Source of the DNA: Candidatus Neoehrlichia procyonis str. RAC413
Lineage (GTDB): Bacteria; Pseudomonadota; Alphaproteobacteria; Rickettsiales; Anaplasmataceae
DNA: 64,000 nucleotides
Assembly (NCBI RefSeq): GCF_000964795.1
Contig: NZ_LANX01000001.1
Span: forward strand, 496,001-560,000
Direction of reading: 5' to 3'
Shown: positions 27,267-37,352 of the stretch, piece by piece
How positions within the stretch are numbered: position 1 is the stretch's first letter
Layout: every line of letters begins with the position of its first letter
The notes under the pieces: generated by a model
Told to the model about the DNA's origin: nothing
The model's input: only the letters and a program-made list of their open reading frames with translations
The model's database searches: none
Translations under genes and position numbers: made by a program

Positions 27267-27622
27267 AAGGTTTAGTAACATTAAAAAAAAGAAAAGAATT
27301 TTTATTTGCACGTAGTCAAGGCATTTCTGCAGGTAAGTTTGGTTTATTTTTACAAGCTGCACAAGAGTTTTACAGTTTATCATGCAATAGTAATATTATA
27401 CGAGTTGGCTTCACAGTTAGTAAAAAAGTAGGAAATGCTGTTGTTCGTAACAAGATAAAAAGAAGGTTTCGTGCTTTAGCACAAGATATTTTGGTAAAGC
27501 ATGGGAATAAAAATTTTTACTATATCTTAATAGGAGGTAGCTACGTGTCACAGGTTGATTTTAAAAAACTACATACAGGGTTAATTTTTTGCTTAAAGAA
27601 ATTAAATTTATATAATCAATAA
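27257..27622 (+). CDS. rnpA: Ribonuclease P protein component
   Basis: The protein has 121 residues from the ATG at 27257, which overlaps the rpmH stop by 10 bases. A longer frame back to 27206 lies entirely inside rpmH and is unlikely. [23 protein letters not shown] is the RNP motif that binds the RNase P RNA. The enzyme trims tRNA 5' leaders. Translation is probably coupled to rpmH. Confidence 0.93.
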   Translation: MRLKGLVTLKKRKEFLFARSQGISAGKFGLFLQAAQEFYSLSCNSNIIRVGFTVSKKVGNAVVRNKIKRRFRALAQDILVKHGNKNFYYILIGGSYVSQVDFKKLHTGLIFCLKKLNLYNQ

Positions 27623-27640
27623 TAAAAGCGGGAGTTAGTT

Positions 27641-28981
27641 TTGCAGTCACTAAGCTTAATATTATTTATACCATCAACAACATTACTAATATTATTAGGA
27701 TTGTACTTATCTATAAAATTAAAATGGATACAAATATTTAAGTTACCATTAGCTATTTCATTAATATTTAAAACTAATAATAGCACAAAATTTACTTCCA
27801 TTGCAGCTTTGTGTACGGTAATAGGAGGTAACTTAGGTGTAGGTAACATATCTGGAACAGCAATTGCAATAAAATCAGGTGGACCAGGATTTATTCTATG
27901 GATGATAATAGTAATTGTTATTACATCAATCATAAAATATGTAACTTGCTATCTAAGCATATCAACAAAAGTGCAACAGAAAGGCAAAAATTTCGGAGGT
28001 CCATCTGTATATCTACAGCATGCTTTTAAATCACAAAAAACTCCTATAGTTTTTGCCATTATTATGATAATATGCTCAATTACTGTGGGCAATTTAGTAC
28101 AAGTTAATTCCTTATCAATACCTATGCATCTTATTAAAAAACCTCCTATAAGTATTGGTTTCTTAATGGCAGGGGTATTTTTAACACTTTTAACACTACA
28201 ATTAAAAAATATCACAAACATTATTTCAAGTGTTGTACCAATAATGACACTATCTTATTTATTACTATCCGCTATAGTATTATATAAATTTAGCTATAAT
28301 ATCATTCCTTCTATTAAATTAATTTTTGAAAATTTTCTTAGTTTTAATAGCCTTAAATTTGGAACTATATCAGCTTTTATTGCAGAAACATTTCACATTA
28401 TTCAAGTAGGAACATTTCGTAGTATTTTCGCAACTGATATAGGACTAGGTCTTGAAGGAACAGTTCACTCATCTGTTGATAACAATAATCAAGATAAAAT
28501 TTTTAATGTAGAACAAAGCTTATTAGCATTAATTTCTCCATTTGTTGTAGTAATAGTAACTTTTATAACAACAATGCTATTACTAGTAACAAACGTATGG
28601 CACAATACTGATCTTGAAAGTACCAATATGTGTATAGAAGCATTTAAAACAGCCCTACATTCACATTATATAAACTATATATTAACTGCTATTATGTTTT
28701 GCTTTTCTGCTACAACTATGTTTACATGGTTTTTCTGTGCAAAGAATACAATTTTATACACTTTTAAAAACAATCAGTCTATAAAATTATGGACAATTTT
28801 CTTCATAGCAATTATTCCAATTGGATCAATATGCAAAATACAATTTTTATGGGATATTGCAGACTTAGCAATATCATTAATAATTATCATGAACACTATC
28901 GGCATATTAATACTAATTTACAAGTACAAAGATATATTCACAAGTATAAATTACCTACGCCGATTTTCCGATAAAGCTTAA
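27641..28981 (+). CDS. Sodium:alanine symporter family (AGCS) transporter, TTG start
   Basis: The protein has 446 residues and about ten membrane segments. GGNLGVGNISGTAIAIKSGG followed by PGFILWM is the AGCS signature near residues 62-92, and the later ATDIGLGLEGTVHS is typical as well. Such proteins import small neutral amino acids with sodium. That suits an organism that depends on host amino acids. The start is TTG at 27641 with GGGAG at 27630-27634 six bases upstream; no ATG is available before the signature. It follows rnpA by 18 bases. Confidence 0.88.
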   Translation: MQSLSLILFIPSTTLLILLGLYLSIKLKWIQIFKLPLAISLIFKTNNSTKFTSIAALCTVIGGNLGVGNISGTAIAIKSGGPGFILWMIIVIVITSIIKYVTCYLSISTKVQQKGKNFGGPSVYLQHAFKSQKTPIVFAIIMIICSITVGNLVQVNSLSIPMHLIKKPPISIGFLMAGVFLTLLTLQLKNITNIISSVVPIMTLSYLLLSAIVLYKFSYNIIPSIKLIFENFLSFNSLKFGTISAFIAETFHIIQVGTFRSIFATDIGLGLEGTVHSSVDNNNQDKIFNVEQSLLALISPFVVVIVTFITTMLLLVTNVWHNTDLESTNMCIEAFKTALHSHYINYILTAIMFCFSATTMFTWFFCAKNTILYTFKNNQSIKLWTIFFIAIIPIGSICKIQFLWDIADLAISLIIIMNTIGILILIYKYKDIFTSINYLRRFSDKA

Positions 28982-29294
28982 CACAATACGGTAATAGTCA
29001 ATAAATTTATTAAGTGCCTATAACCCTATATTTACTTTAAAAATGTGATTACATACCATATAAAAACTTCTATAATATATAAATATTTTCCGTACATTTA
29101 CCTTATCAGTATTATTGAACACATTATAACTATGTTATTCTAACTCAACATATACTCTCGTTAATATTTATTAATTGTTTTGACTACTATAAATACTGAT
29201 AAAACATTGTATTGTAATACTACTTTCTTTTGCACTGTACATTATGTTATAAATTTACTTAATATATCTCTTTCCTATAAACGGTAATAACTCT
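28982..29294. other. Convergent gap between the AGCS gene and comEC
   Basis: About 310 AT-rich bases between two convergent stops. No strong terminator hairpin was seen. Confidence 0.45.
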
Positions 29295-31334
29295 TTACGA
29301 AAGTATAGTACTATGCCATGGTCTATTAGTATATGAATTTTTAACTTCTATATGAAATTTATTAATCCACATATAATGCGCTCCATATTTCTGTAACTCC
29401 TTATAGCTAATATATTTAGTACTGCACTGATGAGGATACACAAAATCAGCAATTTGTATTATATAATCTACATTGTTACAGTAATTTAAAACATAACTTA
29501 CATCATAAGCAATTAAAATTAGCTTTTTAAACTTTCTATAAATGCAACCTTGATTATGCTTACAAAATAACCTTTTATTTTTTCCTATATAATTTTTCTT
29601 ATACACTTGAACTTGACCATTTTGCTTTGACCATGCCAAACTTACAAAGCTCCTTACATTATGATTCCTAAAAATAGAATATAATTGCCCATCACCTTCT
29701 TTAACAACAATGTTATTATTCATAAAAAGAATATCAGGAGTATTGTAACATATACCAATAACAGTACCTAATATAATGAACAATATTCCATAAAACCTAA
29801 TCTTATTTTTCCATAAACATAAAAACATAATACCACAAGTTACAACAAGAATTGAACTTGATGGAAAACTGTAAAAATTTACCACAAGCCCTTTAATGTG
29901 AGATATATAATTTGCTATAAATAATACTATATCTATTGATTTCTCTATAATGTAAGGAATACAAAACTTAAAAGATAATCCGCTCATAAATAAATATAAA
30001 ATTCCAAACGGTATAATAATAAAGGTTGTTATTGGTATCGCCACAACATTAGCTAGTAATCCTCCTATAGAAAAATAATGGAAATGATAAATCACATATG
30101 GAGCACTTGCTATATTTACAATGATAGAACTTAAAAGTATCGATAAAAAATAATTAATAATATTGTTAGACACAACAATTCTATCAAAAATATCACAACT
30201 GACTATCAACGAAATAACAGCAATAAATGACATTTGAAAACTTGGAAATAATACAGACTCTGGTCTCAACAACAGTATAAAAAATGCAGCAAATGCAATA
30301 GAACACAAACTGTTATGCCTTCTATCTATAATAATTCCAAAAAAAATCAAGCTTACCATCATAAAAGCTCTTTGAGCAGAAACAGGTGCTCCAGCAATTA
30401 TCAAATATAAAAAACTTGATATGATCCCAGCAACTGATGCTATTTTTTTTATATTAAGCTTCAACGTAATAACTTCTGAAAATGCTAATACATTCCTTAC
30501 AATCCTAAATAATAACCCAGCAATAAAAGATAAATGTAATCCAGATATAGCAAACAAGTGTGCCAATCCTGCATTTCTAATATCAACCATTATTTCATTT
30601 CTAATTCCTAATTTCTTACCAATTAATAAAGCAGCCATTATCTCACAATGATCTTTTTTCAACTTTTTTGACAACCGATAATAGATATTCATTCTTAGTT
30701 TTTCAATATAATCAAAAAAATTTAACTTTTTTTGTTGTAAATAAATTTTTACCTTTGAAGTTGTAAAACCTATTGCACTGATATTATTAAAATAAGCTAC
30801 CTTAGAAAAATCATACCCATATTTTGATGTTGACATAAAAGGCGGATAAAGCACCCCAGAAAAATAAACCTTATCTCCAATTCCTATAACTTCATCCATC
30901 TTAGTACGTACCACTAGCCTAATACAACCAACTTTATAATGAATGTTCTCTATGCTACAAAGTAGTAAACGTATATATAATGGCTGATAATCAATTTCTC
31001 GAATTTTACCAATAACATTTTTTACATATACCTTTTGCTTAAAAATACTATTAGCAACATAAACAACGCGAAAATATGCTCCAGTAAATCCAAACAACAC
31101 CATAAACCCTAATATAAATAAGTAATGTTTTAATAATATAAAAATAATCAGCAGTGCTTCTATGGCTACTAAAATAGAAATGAAGTACTTATTTGGCTCA
31201 TTATTTAAACAAAAATACAATAATATTCCTATACATTGAAATAAAGGTATAAAAACTACACAATTGTCTTTTGCAACAGTAATGCTTTTTACTGTACGAT
31301 CGAATATGGACTTTATGTTGTATTGCGGTATCAT
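29295..31334 (-). CDS. comEC: ComEC/Rec2-family membrane protein
   Basis: The 679-residue protein has many membrane segments. An N-terminal soluble OB-like part (about residues 95-170) precedes the competence domain, marked by NAGLAHLFAISGLHLSFIAG near residue 255 and GAPVSAQRAFMMV near 310. The C-terminal 120 residues lack the HxHxDH metallo-beta-lactamase motif, so the nuclease-like domain of some ComEC proteins is missing. ComEC forms the inner-membrane channel for single-stranded DNA in competence. No other com gene lies here. A 40-base perfect palindrome sits just upstream of the start. Confidence 0.88.
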   Translation of the reverse strand: MIPQYNIKSIFDRTVKSITVAKDNCVVFIPLFQCIGILLYFCLNNEPNKYFISILVAIEALLIIFILLKHYLFILGFMVLFGFTGAYFRVVYVANSIFKQKVYVKNVIGKIREIDYQPLYIRLLLCSIENIHYKVGCIRLVVRTKMDEVIGIGDKVYFSGVLYPPFMSTSKYGYDFSKVAYFNNISAIGFTTSKVKIYLQQKKLNFFDYIEKLRMNIYYRLSKKLKKDHCEIMAALLIGKKLGIRNEIMVDIRNAGLAHLFAISGLHLSFIAGLLFRIVRNVLAFSEVITLKLNIKKIASVAGIISSFLYLIIAGAPVSAQRAFMMVSLIFFGIIIDRRHNSLCSIAFAAFFILLLRPESVLFPSFQMSFIAVISLIVSCDIFDRIVVSNNIINYFLSILLSSIIVNIASAPYVIYHFHYFSIGGLLANVVAIPITTFIIIPFGILYLFMSGLSFKFCIPYIIEKSIDIVLFIANYISHIKGLVVNFYSFPSSSILVVTCGIMFLCLWKNKIRFYGILFIILGTVIGICYNTPDILFMNNNIVVKEGDGQLYSIFRNHNVRSFVSLAWSKQNGQVQVYKKNYIGKNKRLFCKHNQGCIYRKFKKLILIAYDVSYVLNYCNNVDYIIQIADFVYPHQCSTKYISYKELQKYGAHYMWINKFHIEVKNSYTNRPWHSTILS

Positions 31335-31346
31335 TTGTAATTTTAA

Positions 31347-31386
31347 TATTTAATAATATATTAATATATTAATATATTATTAAATA
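31347..31386. repeat. 40-base perfect A/T-only palindrome upstream of comEC
   Basis: The sequence reads identically on both strands over all 40 bases and contains three overlapping TAATATATTAA-like units. It starts 13 bases upstream of the comEC start codon. With no G or C it would form a weak cruciform or hairpin. It could be a regulator site, an easily unwound element, or chance in AT-rich DNA. Confidence 0.7.
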
Positions 31387-31929
31387 ATCAACTACAAAAC
31401 ACACTGTACATAAATCACAATGTAAATATACTAGTATAAATCATGCTATACAATGTTAGCTATAAGTAACCATACTTTATTACAACATAATATAAAGACT
31501 CCCAAGCAAAAATAGCATTTTTATTTTGCCCCCAATATAATAAATCTCTCTTCAAATCAGTTATTACAGTAGATATTTATCATTTAATTATACATCCTAA
31601 TTAACACACATAATCAATTGATGTATAGATCTGTTACAAAGCCTCCTTTTTTTTGTGCTTTGTATATTTTACAATTAGTTGATAAGGACATTACAAGTAA
31701 TAAGGCAACATTCATACAATTTCTTTTTTTCACAAAAGCCATGCTTAATACCACGCTTGATACATAAACTTACAGCTTACTCTACTCTATATTTAAGAAG
31801 TATACTTATCACAAAAAATCTTTTTTATTATACAAAACTAATAAATGATAATACTAATATTTACATTTATTCAACGTAATAAGACTTCCTTATATCACTT
31901 TTTTTATATTAAGCACAATACGCTATAAT
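31387..31929. other. Gap between comEC and pheT
   Basis: About 540 bases. An 8-base-pair hairpin TACAAAGC/GCTTTGTA at 31635-31664 has a 14-base loop containing a T8 run; there is no 3' T-run. A 66-codon plus-strand frame at 31679-31879 starts with TTG, has no RBS and resembles nothing. No gene is called. Confidence 0.45.
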
Positions 31930-34290
31930 TTATTCATAATATAATCTTAGAATTCCATTTAACTTACTTTTTACATCATTTATAATATTATTCGATACAT
32001 CTTTAATTTCTTGTTCTGTTAACGTACAGTATAGCGGTATTAATGTAACTGATAAAGCTATTGAGATCATATCCTCTGGTATTTTTTTTCCTTCATAAAT
32101 ATCAAACACTGTCACATCACTAATTAACTGCTTATTGCTGTCTTTTACGACATCTATTAGCTCTTGCACTTTTAATCCCTTTTTTATCAAAAAAGCAAAA
32201 TCTCGTTTCACAGCTTGATATCTACTATCTTTAAATTTACTGACCGATTTCTTTACTTTTGGTATTTTATCTAAAAAAATTTCAAAGCAAATCACAGGAT
32301 ATTTTATTTTAAATAAATCAACAAATTCAGGATGAACTTCACCAAAATACCCACAAAATATGCCTTGAAAATATACGCTAGCAGATTTAACAGGATGAAG
32401 ATATAGTTTATTACAACTTTCAAACACTAGATCACCAAGTTGAATACCTATCTGTGAAAAAATACATAAAACATCAGACTTTATATCAAAAAAATCAAAA
32501 TATCTAACTGCGCCATATAAATTACGTGGTAAGTTATTTCCGTATCTTAATCCCCCTATTATATAATACTCACCATCTGCGGTATAAATTTTACCTATTT
32601 CAAATATAGATAAGCTATCACATCCATAAGATTGGTTATCTGCTGCTACCTGCAATAAATTCGACAAAATAAAAGGCCTCATCAAATTAAAGTTACTATT
32701 AATTGGATTATCAATTAACATATCTAATTCTTCATAACCAAACCTTTTTGCAATAGACTTGCTAATGAATGATAACGTTAACACCTCTGATAGCCCTTCT
32801 ACGGCCATGGCTACACGTAACTTATCATGATCATTACTGCAAAAATTTACATTAGAAATTTTAATAGGTTGTTCTTTTATCTTATCATACCCATATATTC
32901 TTAATACTTCTTCTATAAGATCAGAAGAATAATTAATGTCTGACCTCCAAGAAGGAGAAGTAACTATCCAATTATTATTACTATGATCTATACTAAAACC
33001 AAGCTTTATCAGTATTTCAAAAATTTTACTTTCTTCAATATCAATATTTCCTACCTGTTTAACAGATTGCGGATTAAAAGTAAAACTTACATCTTCATGT
33101 TGATAATTTTGATCTATTACAACATCTGACACTATACCACCACAATGTTCTACTATCATCTGTGTTGCATAATCCAAGCCAAATTTTACTAGATTAGGAT
33201 CTGTAAATCTTTCAAATCTATAACTTGCATCTGTTGATAATTTTATCTTTTTTGAAGAAAGCGCAATCTCAACTGCATTAAACCATGCTGATTCTAAAAA
33301 GATATTTTCTGTCGCCATAGTACATTTACTCAATTCAGAACCTATAATCCCTGCAATTCCATGGACATTATTATTACCATCAGTAACTATTATATTATCT
33401 TCACTTAAATCGTAATACTTACCATTAAGAGCATAAAAATTACTAATACTTTTTTCTGCTTTTCTTATAACAATGCTATTACCGTATATTTTATCCGCAT
33501 TATATACATGTAAAGGTCTATTAAAAGTCAACATCACATAATTTGTTATATCAACAGCACATGAAATGGGATTAATACCAGAAGATATTAAATAATCTTT
33601 TAACCATTTCGGACTTTCACAATTTTTAATACCGCTAATACATCTCCCCATAAATATACCTTTAACTTGCATATTTACTGTAATATAAGATTTATTTAAA
33701 AACTCTATTTTAGTACTATTAAGGGGTTTTAATCTTCCTAGTTGAACCGCTGATAATTCTCTAGATATTCCATATATTCCTAAACAATCTCCACGATTTG
33801 GAGTAACGCTTACTTCTATAACAGGCTCACATAAAAAGAATTTATCCCCAATCTTGTAATCATCAGGTAAATCTATTATTTCTGTACTATTCTCTTCCTC
33901 ACTAAATAAGTTCAGCTCTTTTTTTGAGCATAACATGCCATAGCTATCTATTCCTCGTAGTGTAATACGATTAACAACATATTGATCTTTAGGAATAATA
34001 CTACCTATAGGCGCTAGAACTGTTCTCATCCCTGCTTTTACATTAGAAGCACCACAAACTACTTGTATAATTTTTTTTTTATCACTTACCTTACATATTT
34101 TTAACTTAAGTGCATTAGGATGCTGATTAACCTCTAGTACCTCAACTACAGTAAAGCATTGCAAGCTTACGTTGCTAATAACACCTGCCTCTAGACCTAT
34201 GCTATTCAACTTATCTACTATTGCATCTACAGACAAGCCTATATCAAAAAGATCAAGATACTTTAAAAGCCATGATAATGCAAACTTCAT
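31930..34290 (-). CDS. pheT: Phenylalanine-tRNA ligase beta subunit
   Basis: The protein has 786 residues. An N-terminal tRNA-binding (EMAP-like) domain covers about 40-150, with VVCGASNVKAGM and SYGMLCSKKEL. The B3/B4 editing domain is in the middle, with SVTPNRGDCLGIYGISREL. The B5 domain and catalytic-like core follow, with DASYRFERFTDP. The anticodon-binding FDX-ACB domain forms the C-terminal 90 residues. It charges tRNA-Phe as an alpha2-beta2 enzyme; pheS is not in the window. It begins 28 bases after rplQ and may be read through from the ribosomal operon, an unusual neighbour. Confidence 0.96.
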   Translation of the reverse strand: MKFALSWLLKYLDLFDIGLSVDAIVDKLNSIGLEAGVISNVSLQCFTVVEVLEVNQHPNALKLKICKVSDKKKIIQVVCGASNVKAGMRTVLAPIGSIIPKDQYVVNRITLRGIDSYGMLCSKKELNLFSEEENSTEIIDLPDDYKIGDKFFLCEPVIEVSVTPNRGDCLGIYGISRELSAVQLGRLKPLNSTKIEFLNKSYITVNMQVKGIFMGRCISGIKNCESPKWLKDYLISSGINPISCAVDITNYVMLTFNRPLHVYNADKIYGNSIVIRKAEKSISNFYALNGKYYDLSEDNIIVTDGNNNVHGIAGIIGSELSKCTMATENIFLESAWFNAVEIALSSKKIKLSTDASYRFERFTDPNLVKFGLDYATQMIVEHCGGIVSDVVIDQNYQHEDVSFTFNPQSVKQVGNIDIEESKIFEILIKLGFSIDHSNNNWIVTSPSWRSDINYSSDLIEEVLRIYGYDKIKEQPIKISNVNFCSNDHDKLRVAMAVEGLSEVLTLSFISKSIAKRFGYEELDMLIDNPINSNFNLMRPFILSNLLQVAADNQSYGCDSLSIFEIGKIYTADGEYYIIGGLRYGNNLPRNLYGAVRYFDFFDIKSDVLCIFSQIGIQLGDLVFESCNKLYLHPVKSASVYFQGIFCGYFGEVHPEFVDLFKIKYPVICFEIFLDKIPKVKKSVSKFKDSRYQAVKRDFAFLIKKGLKVQELIDVVKDSNKQLISDVTVFDIYEGKKIPEDMISIALSVTLIPLYCTLTEQEIKDVSNNIINDVKSKLNGILRLYYE

Positions 34291-34318
34291 GTATATATAT
34301 AATAAATTCAGTATTAAT

Positions 34319-34714
34319 CTAATTTGTAGTTACTATAGACTTTTCATCCATATCTATAAGTTCTATCACAGCAATAGGTGCACAATCACCCTTACGGAAT
34401 CCATACTTAATAATTCTAACATAGCCACCATTACGACTTTTATAACGCCCAGCTAAAATATCCATGAGCTTATTCACTATCTCTAAGTTATGAAGTTTAG
34501 ATACCAAAAGCCTACGTCCATAAACATTATCCTTATATTTATAATTTTTAGCTATAGAAATTAACTTTTCTACATAAGGACGCAAATCTTTAGCTTTTGG
34601 AAGAGTAGTAACAATCCTTTCACATTTTAACAAAGATATTGATAAATTTCTCAACATAGATGCCCTATGAGAGCTTGTTCTACAAAATTTCCTATGCTTT
34701 ACACGATGCTTCAT
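34319..34714 (-). CDS. rplQ: Ribosomal protein bL17
   Basis: The protein has 131 residues. MKHRVKHRKFCRTSSHRASM and LSISLLKCERIVTTLPKAKDL are family signatures. It is the last gene of the alpha operon, 11 bases after rpoA. Confidence 0.96.
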   Translation of the reverse strand: MKHRVKHRKFCRTSSHRASMLRNLSISLLKCERIVTTLPKAKDLRPYVEKLISIAKNYKYKDNVYGRRLLVSKLHNLEIVNKLMDILAGRYKSRNGGYVRIIKYGFRKGDCAPIAVIELIDMDEKSIVTTN

Positions 34715-34725
34715 AACTTTTTAAC

Positions 34726-35847
34726 CTAATCTTCACTATATTGTTTACTAAGACTTTCTATCGACTCTGGAGGCCAATTAGGAATTTTCATACCTAAATG
34801 CAAATTCATTATTGCTAAAACTTCGTTAATTTCATTTAAAGACTTTTTACCAAAATTCGGAGTTCTAAGCATATCAGATTCAGTCTTTTGCACTAAATCA
34901 CCTATGTAAGTAATATTATCATTTTTTAGACAATTATAAGACCTTACCGAAAGCTCAAGTTCGTCAACCTTACGCAACAAATTACGATCATAAGGAAGCT
35001 TATTATCTTCAACATCAACCTTCTTCTTTGAATCTTCAATATCATCAAAATTAATGAAAGATTGAAACTGATCTTGTAATATTTTAGCAGATAGTGCAAC
35101 TGCTTCATCTGGCAGAATTGATCCATCAGTTTCCACATACATAATCAACCTATCATAATCCGTAAACTGCCCAATACGGCTATTTTCAACTTTAAAAGAA
35201 GCCTTTTTAACAGGACTATACAAAGCATGCGTTGCTATAAAATTGACACCAACCCCACTAATATCCGTTTTATTTATTGATTTACGTTTCATAGCATGAA
35301 CATACCCTTTTCCACTATTAACGTAAATTTTCATACAAAAATCAATATCTTGATCTAAAGTACAAATTAACAAATCCTTATTGAGTATTTCGCAGTCTGC
35401 TGCACCAGATATCATGCTGGCTCTTACTTCACATGGACCTTTAACATTTAAATGCAAAACCTTATGATCTGAAGCAAGTAACTTTACTCTTAACATACTA
35501 ATATTTAAAATTATATCAGTTACATCTTCTCTGACACCAGATATAGAAGTAAATTCATGAGGTACATTATTTATCTCAACTCCATACACTGCAAACCCAC
35601 GTAAAGAAGACATCATAACACGCCTTAATGCATTACCTAAAGTTAATGCAAAACCATCTTCTAAAGGCTCAATTACTAACTCAGCTTTATTAACACATTT
35701 ATCATCACTTACTACTTTAATTGACGAAGGCTTAGTTAGCTTATCCCAATGATCTGAAATAGATACACAACCACCAGTATGAGAATATAAATTATTAACT
35801 TTACCAGACCCTAACTCCTTAGTAGAATCATAATCACCTGAAATCAC
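34726..35847 (-). CDS. rpoA: RNA polymerase alpha subunit
   Basis: The protein has 373 residues. The assembly domain includes [19 protein letters not shown]. The C-terminal domain has [20 protein letters not shown] and [10 protein letters not shown], the UP-element and activator contact module. The N-terminus carries about 28 residues before the usual beginning (SISDHWDKL). No alternative start codon occurs in between, so this extension appears real. Confidence 0.96.
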   Translation of the reverse strand: MISGDYDSTKELGSGKVNNLYSHTGGCVSISDHWDKLTKPSSIKVVSDDKCVNKAELVIEPLEDGFALTLGNALRRVMMSSLRGFAVYGVEINNVPHEFTSISGVREDVTDIILNISMLRVKLLASDHKVLHLNVKGPCEVRASMISGAADCEILNKDLLICTLDQDIDFCMKIYVNSGKGYVHAMKRKSINKTDISGVGVNFIATHALYSPVKKASFKVENSRIGQFTDYDRLIMYVETDGSILPDEAVALSAKILQDQFQSFINFDDIEDSKKKVDVEDNKLPYDRNLLRKVDELELSVRSYNCLKNDNITYIGDLVQKTESDMLRTPNFGKKSLNEINEVLAIMNLHLGMKIPNWPPESIESLSKQYSED

Positions 35848-35871
35848 TATAGACCCCTCATTAAAAATTAA

Positions 35872-36249
35872 CTATACCCTACGTCTTTTCGGAAGCTTAC
35901 ATCCATTATGCGGTAATTTTGTAGTATCCTTAATTGATGTAACACTCAAATTGCATGCCTGTACAGCCCTAATTGCTGCTTCCCTACCAGCACCAGGACC
36001 AGATACTTGAATTGAAACTGTTTTCATACCATTTTGCTCAACAACCGTACGAACAGCATGCATCACCGTCTCTTGAGCTGCATAAGGAGTTGATTTTTTA
36101 GACCCTTTAAAGTTACAAGCTCCTGCAGAAACAGTTACTAAAGCATGACCTTGCTGATCAGTAATTGTTACAATAAGATTATTGTATGTTGCATAAATAT
36201 GTACTTTCCCAACTACAACACTCCTTTTCTTTTTCTTAACAGAAACCAT
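35872..36249 (-). CDS. rpsK: Ribosomal protein uS11
   Basis: The protein has 125 residues. [28 protein letters not shown] and the C-terminal [12 protein letters not shown] are diagnostic. It sits on the platform of the 30S subunit. It lies between rpsM and rpoA, as in other bacteria. Confidence 0.97.
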   Translation of the reverse strand: MVSVKKKKRSVVVGKVHIYATYNNLIVTITDQQGHALVTVSAGACNFKGSKKSTPYAAQETVMHAVRTVVEQNGMKTVSIQVSGPGAGREAAIRAVQACNLSVTSIKDTTKLPHNGCKLPKRRRV

Positions 36250-36271
36250 AATATACCTTATTTACTTCAAC

Positions 36272-36643
36272 CTACTTCTTATTAGCTGCAACTGGTAGAC
36301 GAGACCTACCCTTACGAGTTTTTGCATTAGTATGCGTCCTTTGACCACGTACAGGCAACCCCTTTCTATGTCTAAGACCCCTATAACATCCTATATCTAT
36401 TAGGAATTTTATATTCATACTTACTTCTTTTCGTAAGTCACCTTCCACAACATAATTTGCCCTAATAAAATTTCTAACTTTAATTATATCATCATCACAT
36501 AAATCCATAACTTTAGCATTTTTATCAATACCGCAGCTACTACAAATTTTATCCGCCAACGAATAACCTATACCATATATATATGTTAATGCAATTATTA
36601 TACGTTTATTTATTGGAATATTAATCCCAGCTATACGCGCCAC
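36272..36643 (-). CDS. rpsM: Ribosomal protein uS13
   Basis: The protein has 123 residues. [15 protein letters not shown], the [20 protein letters not shown] block and the basic tail are diagnostic. It binds the 16S head and contacts the 50S subunit. No rpmJ lies before it, so bL36 must be encoded elsewhere. Confidence 0.97.
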   Translation of the reverse strand: MARIAGINIPINKRIIIALTYIYGIGYSLADKICSSCGIDKNAKVMDLCDDDIIKVRNFIRANYVVEGDLRKEVSMNIKFLIDIGCYRGLRHRKGLPVRGQRTHTNAKTRKGRSRLPVAANKK

Positions 36644-36707
36644 TTAAATCTCCATTTTACAATAAATGCTTTGTAGTATAACAAACATAAACATTACCGT
36701 CAACTAG

Positions 36708-37352
36708 TTATAAATAATGTATTTTATCTTTTATATCTTGAGAAACTTCATGTATTAACCTATTTGCATCAATTCTTATAACTTTACCTTTGTAATATTC
36801 CATAAGCCCGTAAATTTCAGAATTATACTTCTCTATCCTACTTCTAATGATTTCAACATCATCATCAGCTCTACGAATTAGCTCAACACTACCACAATTA
36901 TTACAAGATTTCTTACCGTTTTCTCTTGTTAAAAAATTTAAATTCAAAACTTGACCACATTTTTTACATAGAACACGTCCTAATAACCTCTTTTCTGCTA
37001 CATCAACACATAATTCCAATTGAATTACTACGTCAATATCATAAGAAAACATTTTTAAAAAGTCTGTTAAAAAATAAGCTTGTTGTAAATTTCTTGGAAA
37101 ACCATCCAACAAAAAATCACCCTTTACTTTACTTAAATGACTTAGTAAAACTTCACAAACTAAATTATCATCTACTAACTTACCATTTTTTATAGTACTT
37201 TGAATTTCTTTTCCAATCTTTGTATTACCATCAACTTCAATTCGTAATAAATCACCCATAGATACTATAGAAGTATTCTTCAAATAATTACTTAAAATAC
37301 GAGATTGTGTTCCTTTACCAGAACCAGGAGGACCAAACATAAGTACATTCAT
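36708..37352 (-). CDS. adk: Adenylate kinase (zinc LID type)
   Basis: The protein has 214 residues from the ATG at 37352, which overlaps the secY stop as ATGA. An in-frame ATG five codons upstream would overlap secY by 19 bases. The P-loop is GPPGSGKGTQ and DGFPRNLQQA is conserved. The LID carries CKKC and CNNC, a four-cysteine zinc site as in Gram-positive and some alphaproteobacterial enzymes. It interconverts AMP, ATP and ADP. Confidence 0.95.
   Translation of the reverse strand: MNVLMFGPPGSGKGTQSRILSNYLKNTSIVSMGDLLRIEVDGNTKIGKEIQSTIKNGKLVDDNLVCEVLLSHLSKVKGDFLLDGFPRNLQQAYFLTDFLKMFSYDIDVVIQLELCVDVAEKRLLGRVLCKKCGQVLNLNFLTRENGKKSCNNCGSVELIRRADDDVEIIRSRIEKYNSEIYGLMEYYKGKVIRIDANRLIHEVSQDIKDKIHYL

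Noticed and set aside
31679-31879. 66-codon plus-strand frame between comEC and pheT
   Set aside because: Starts with TTG without an RBS, composition is that of spacer, and it has no recognisable domain.
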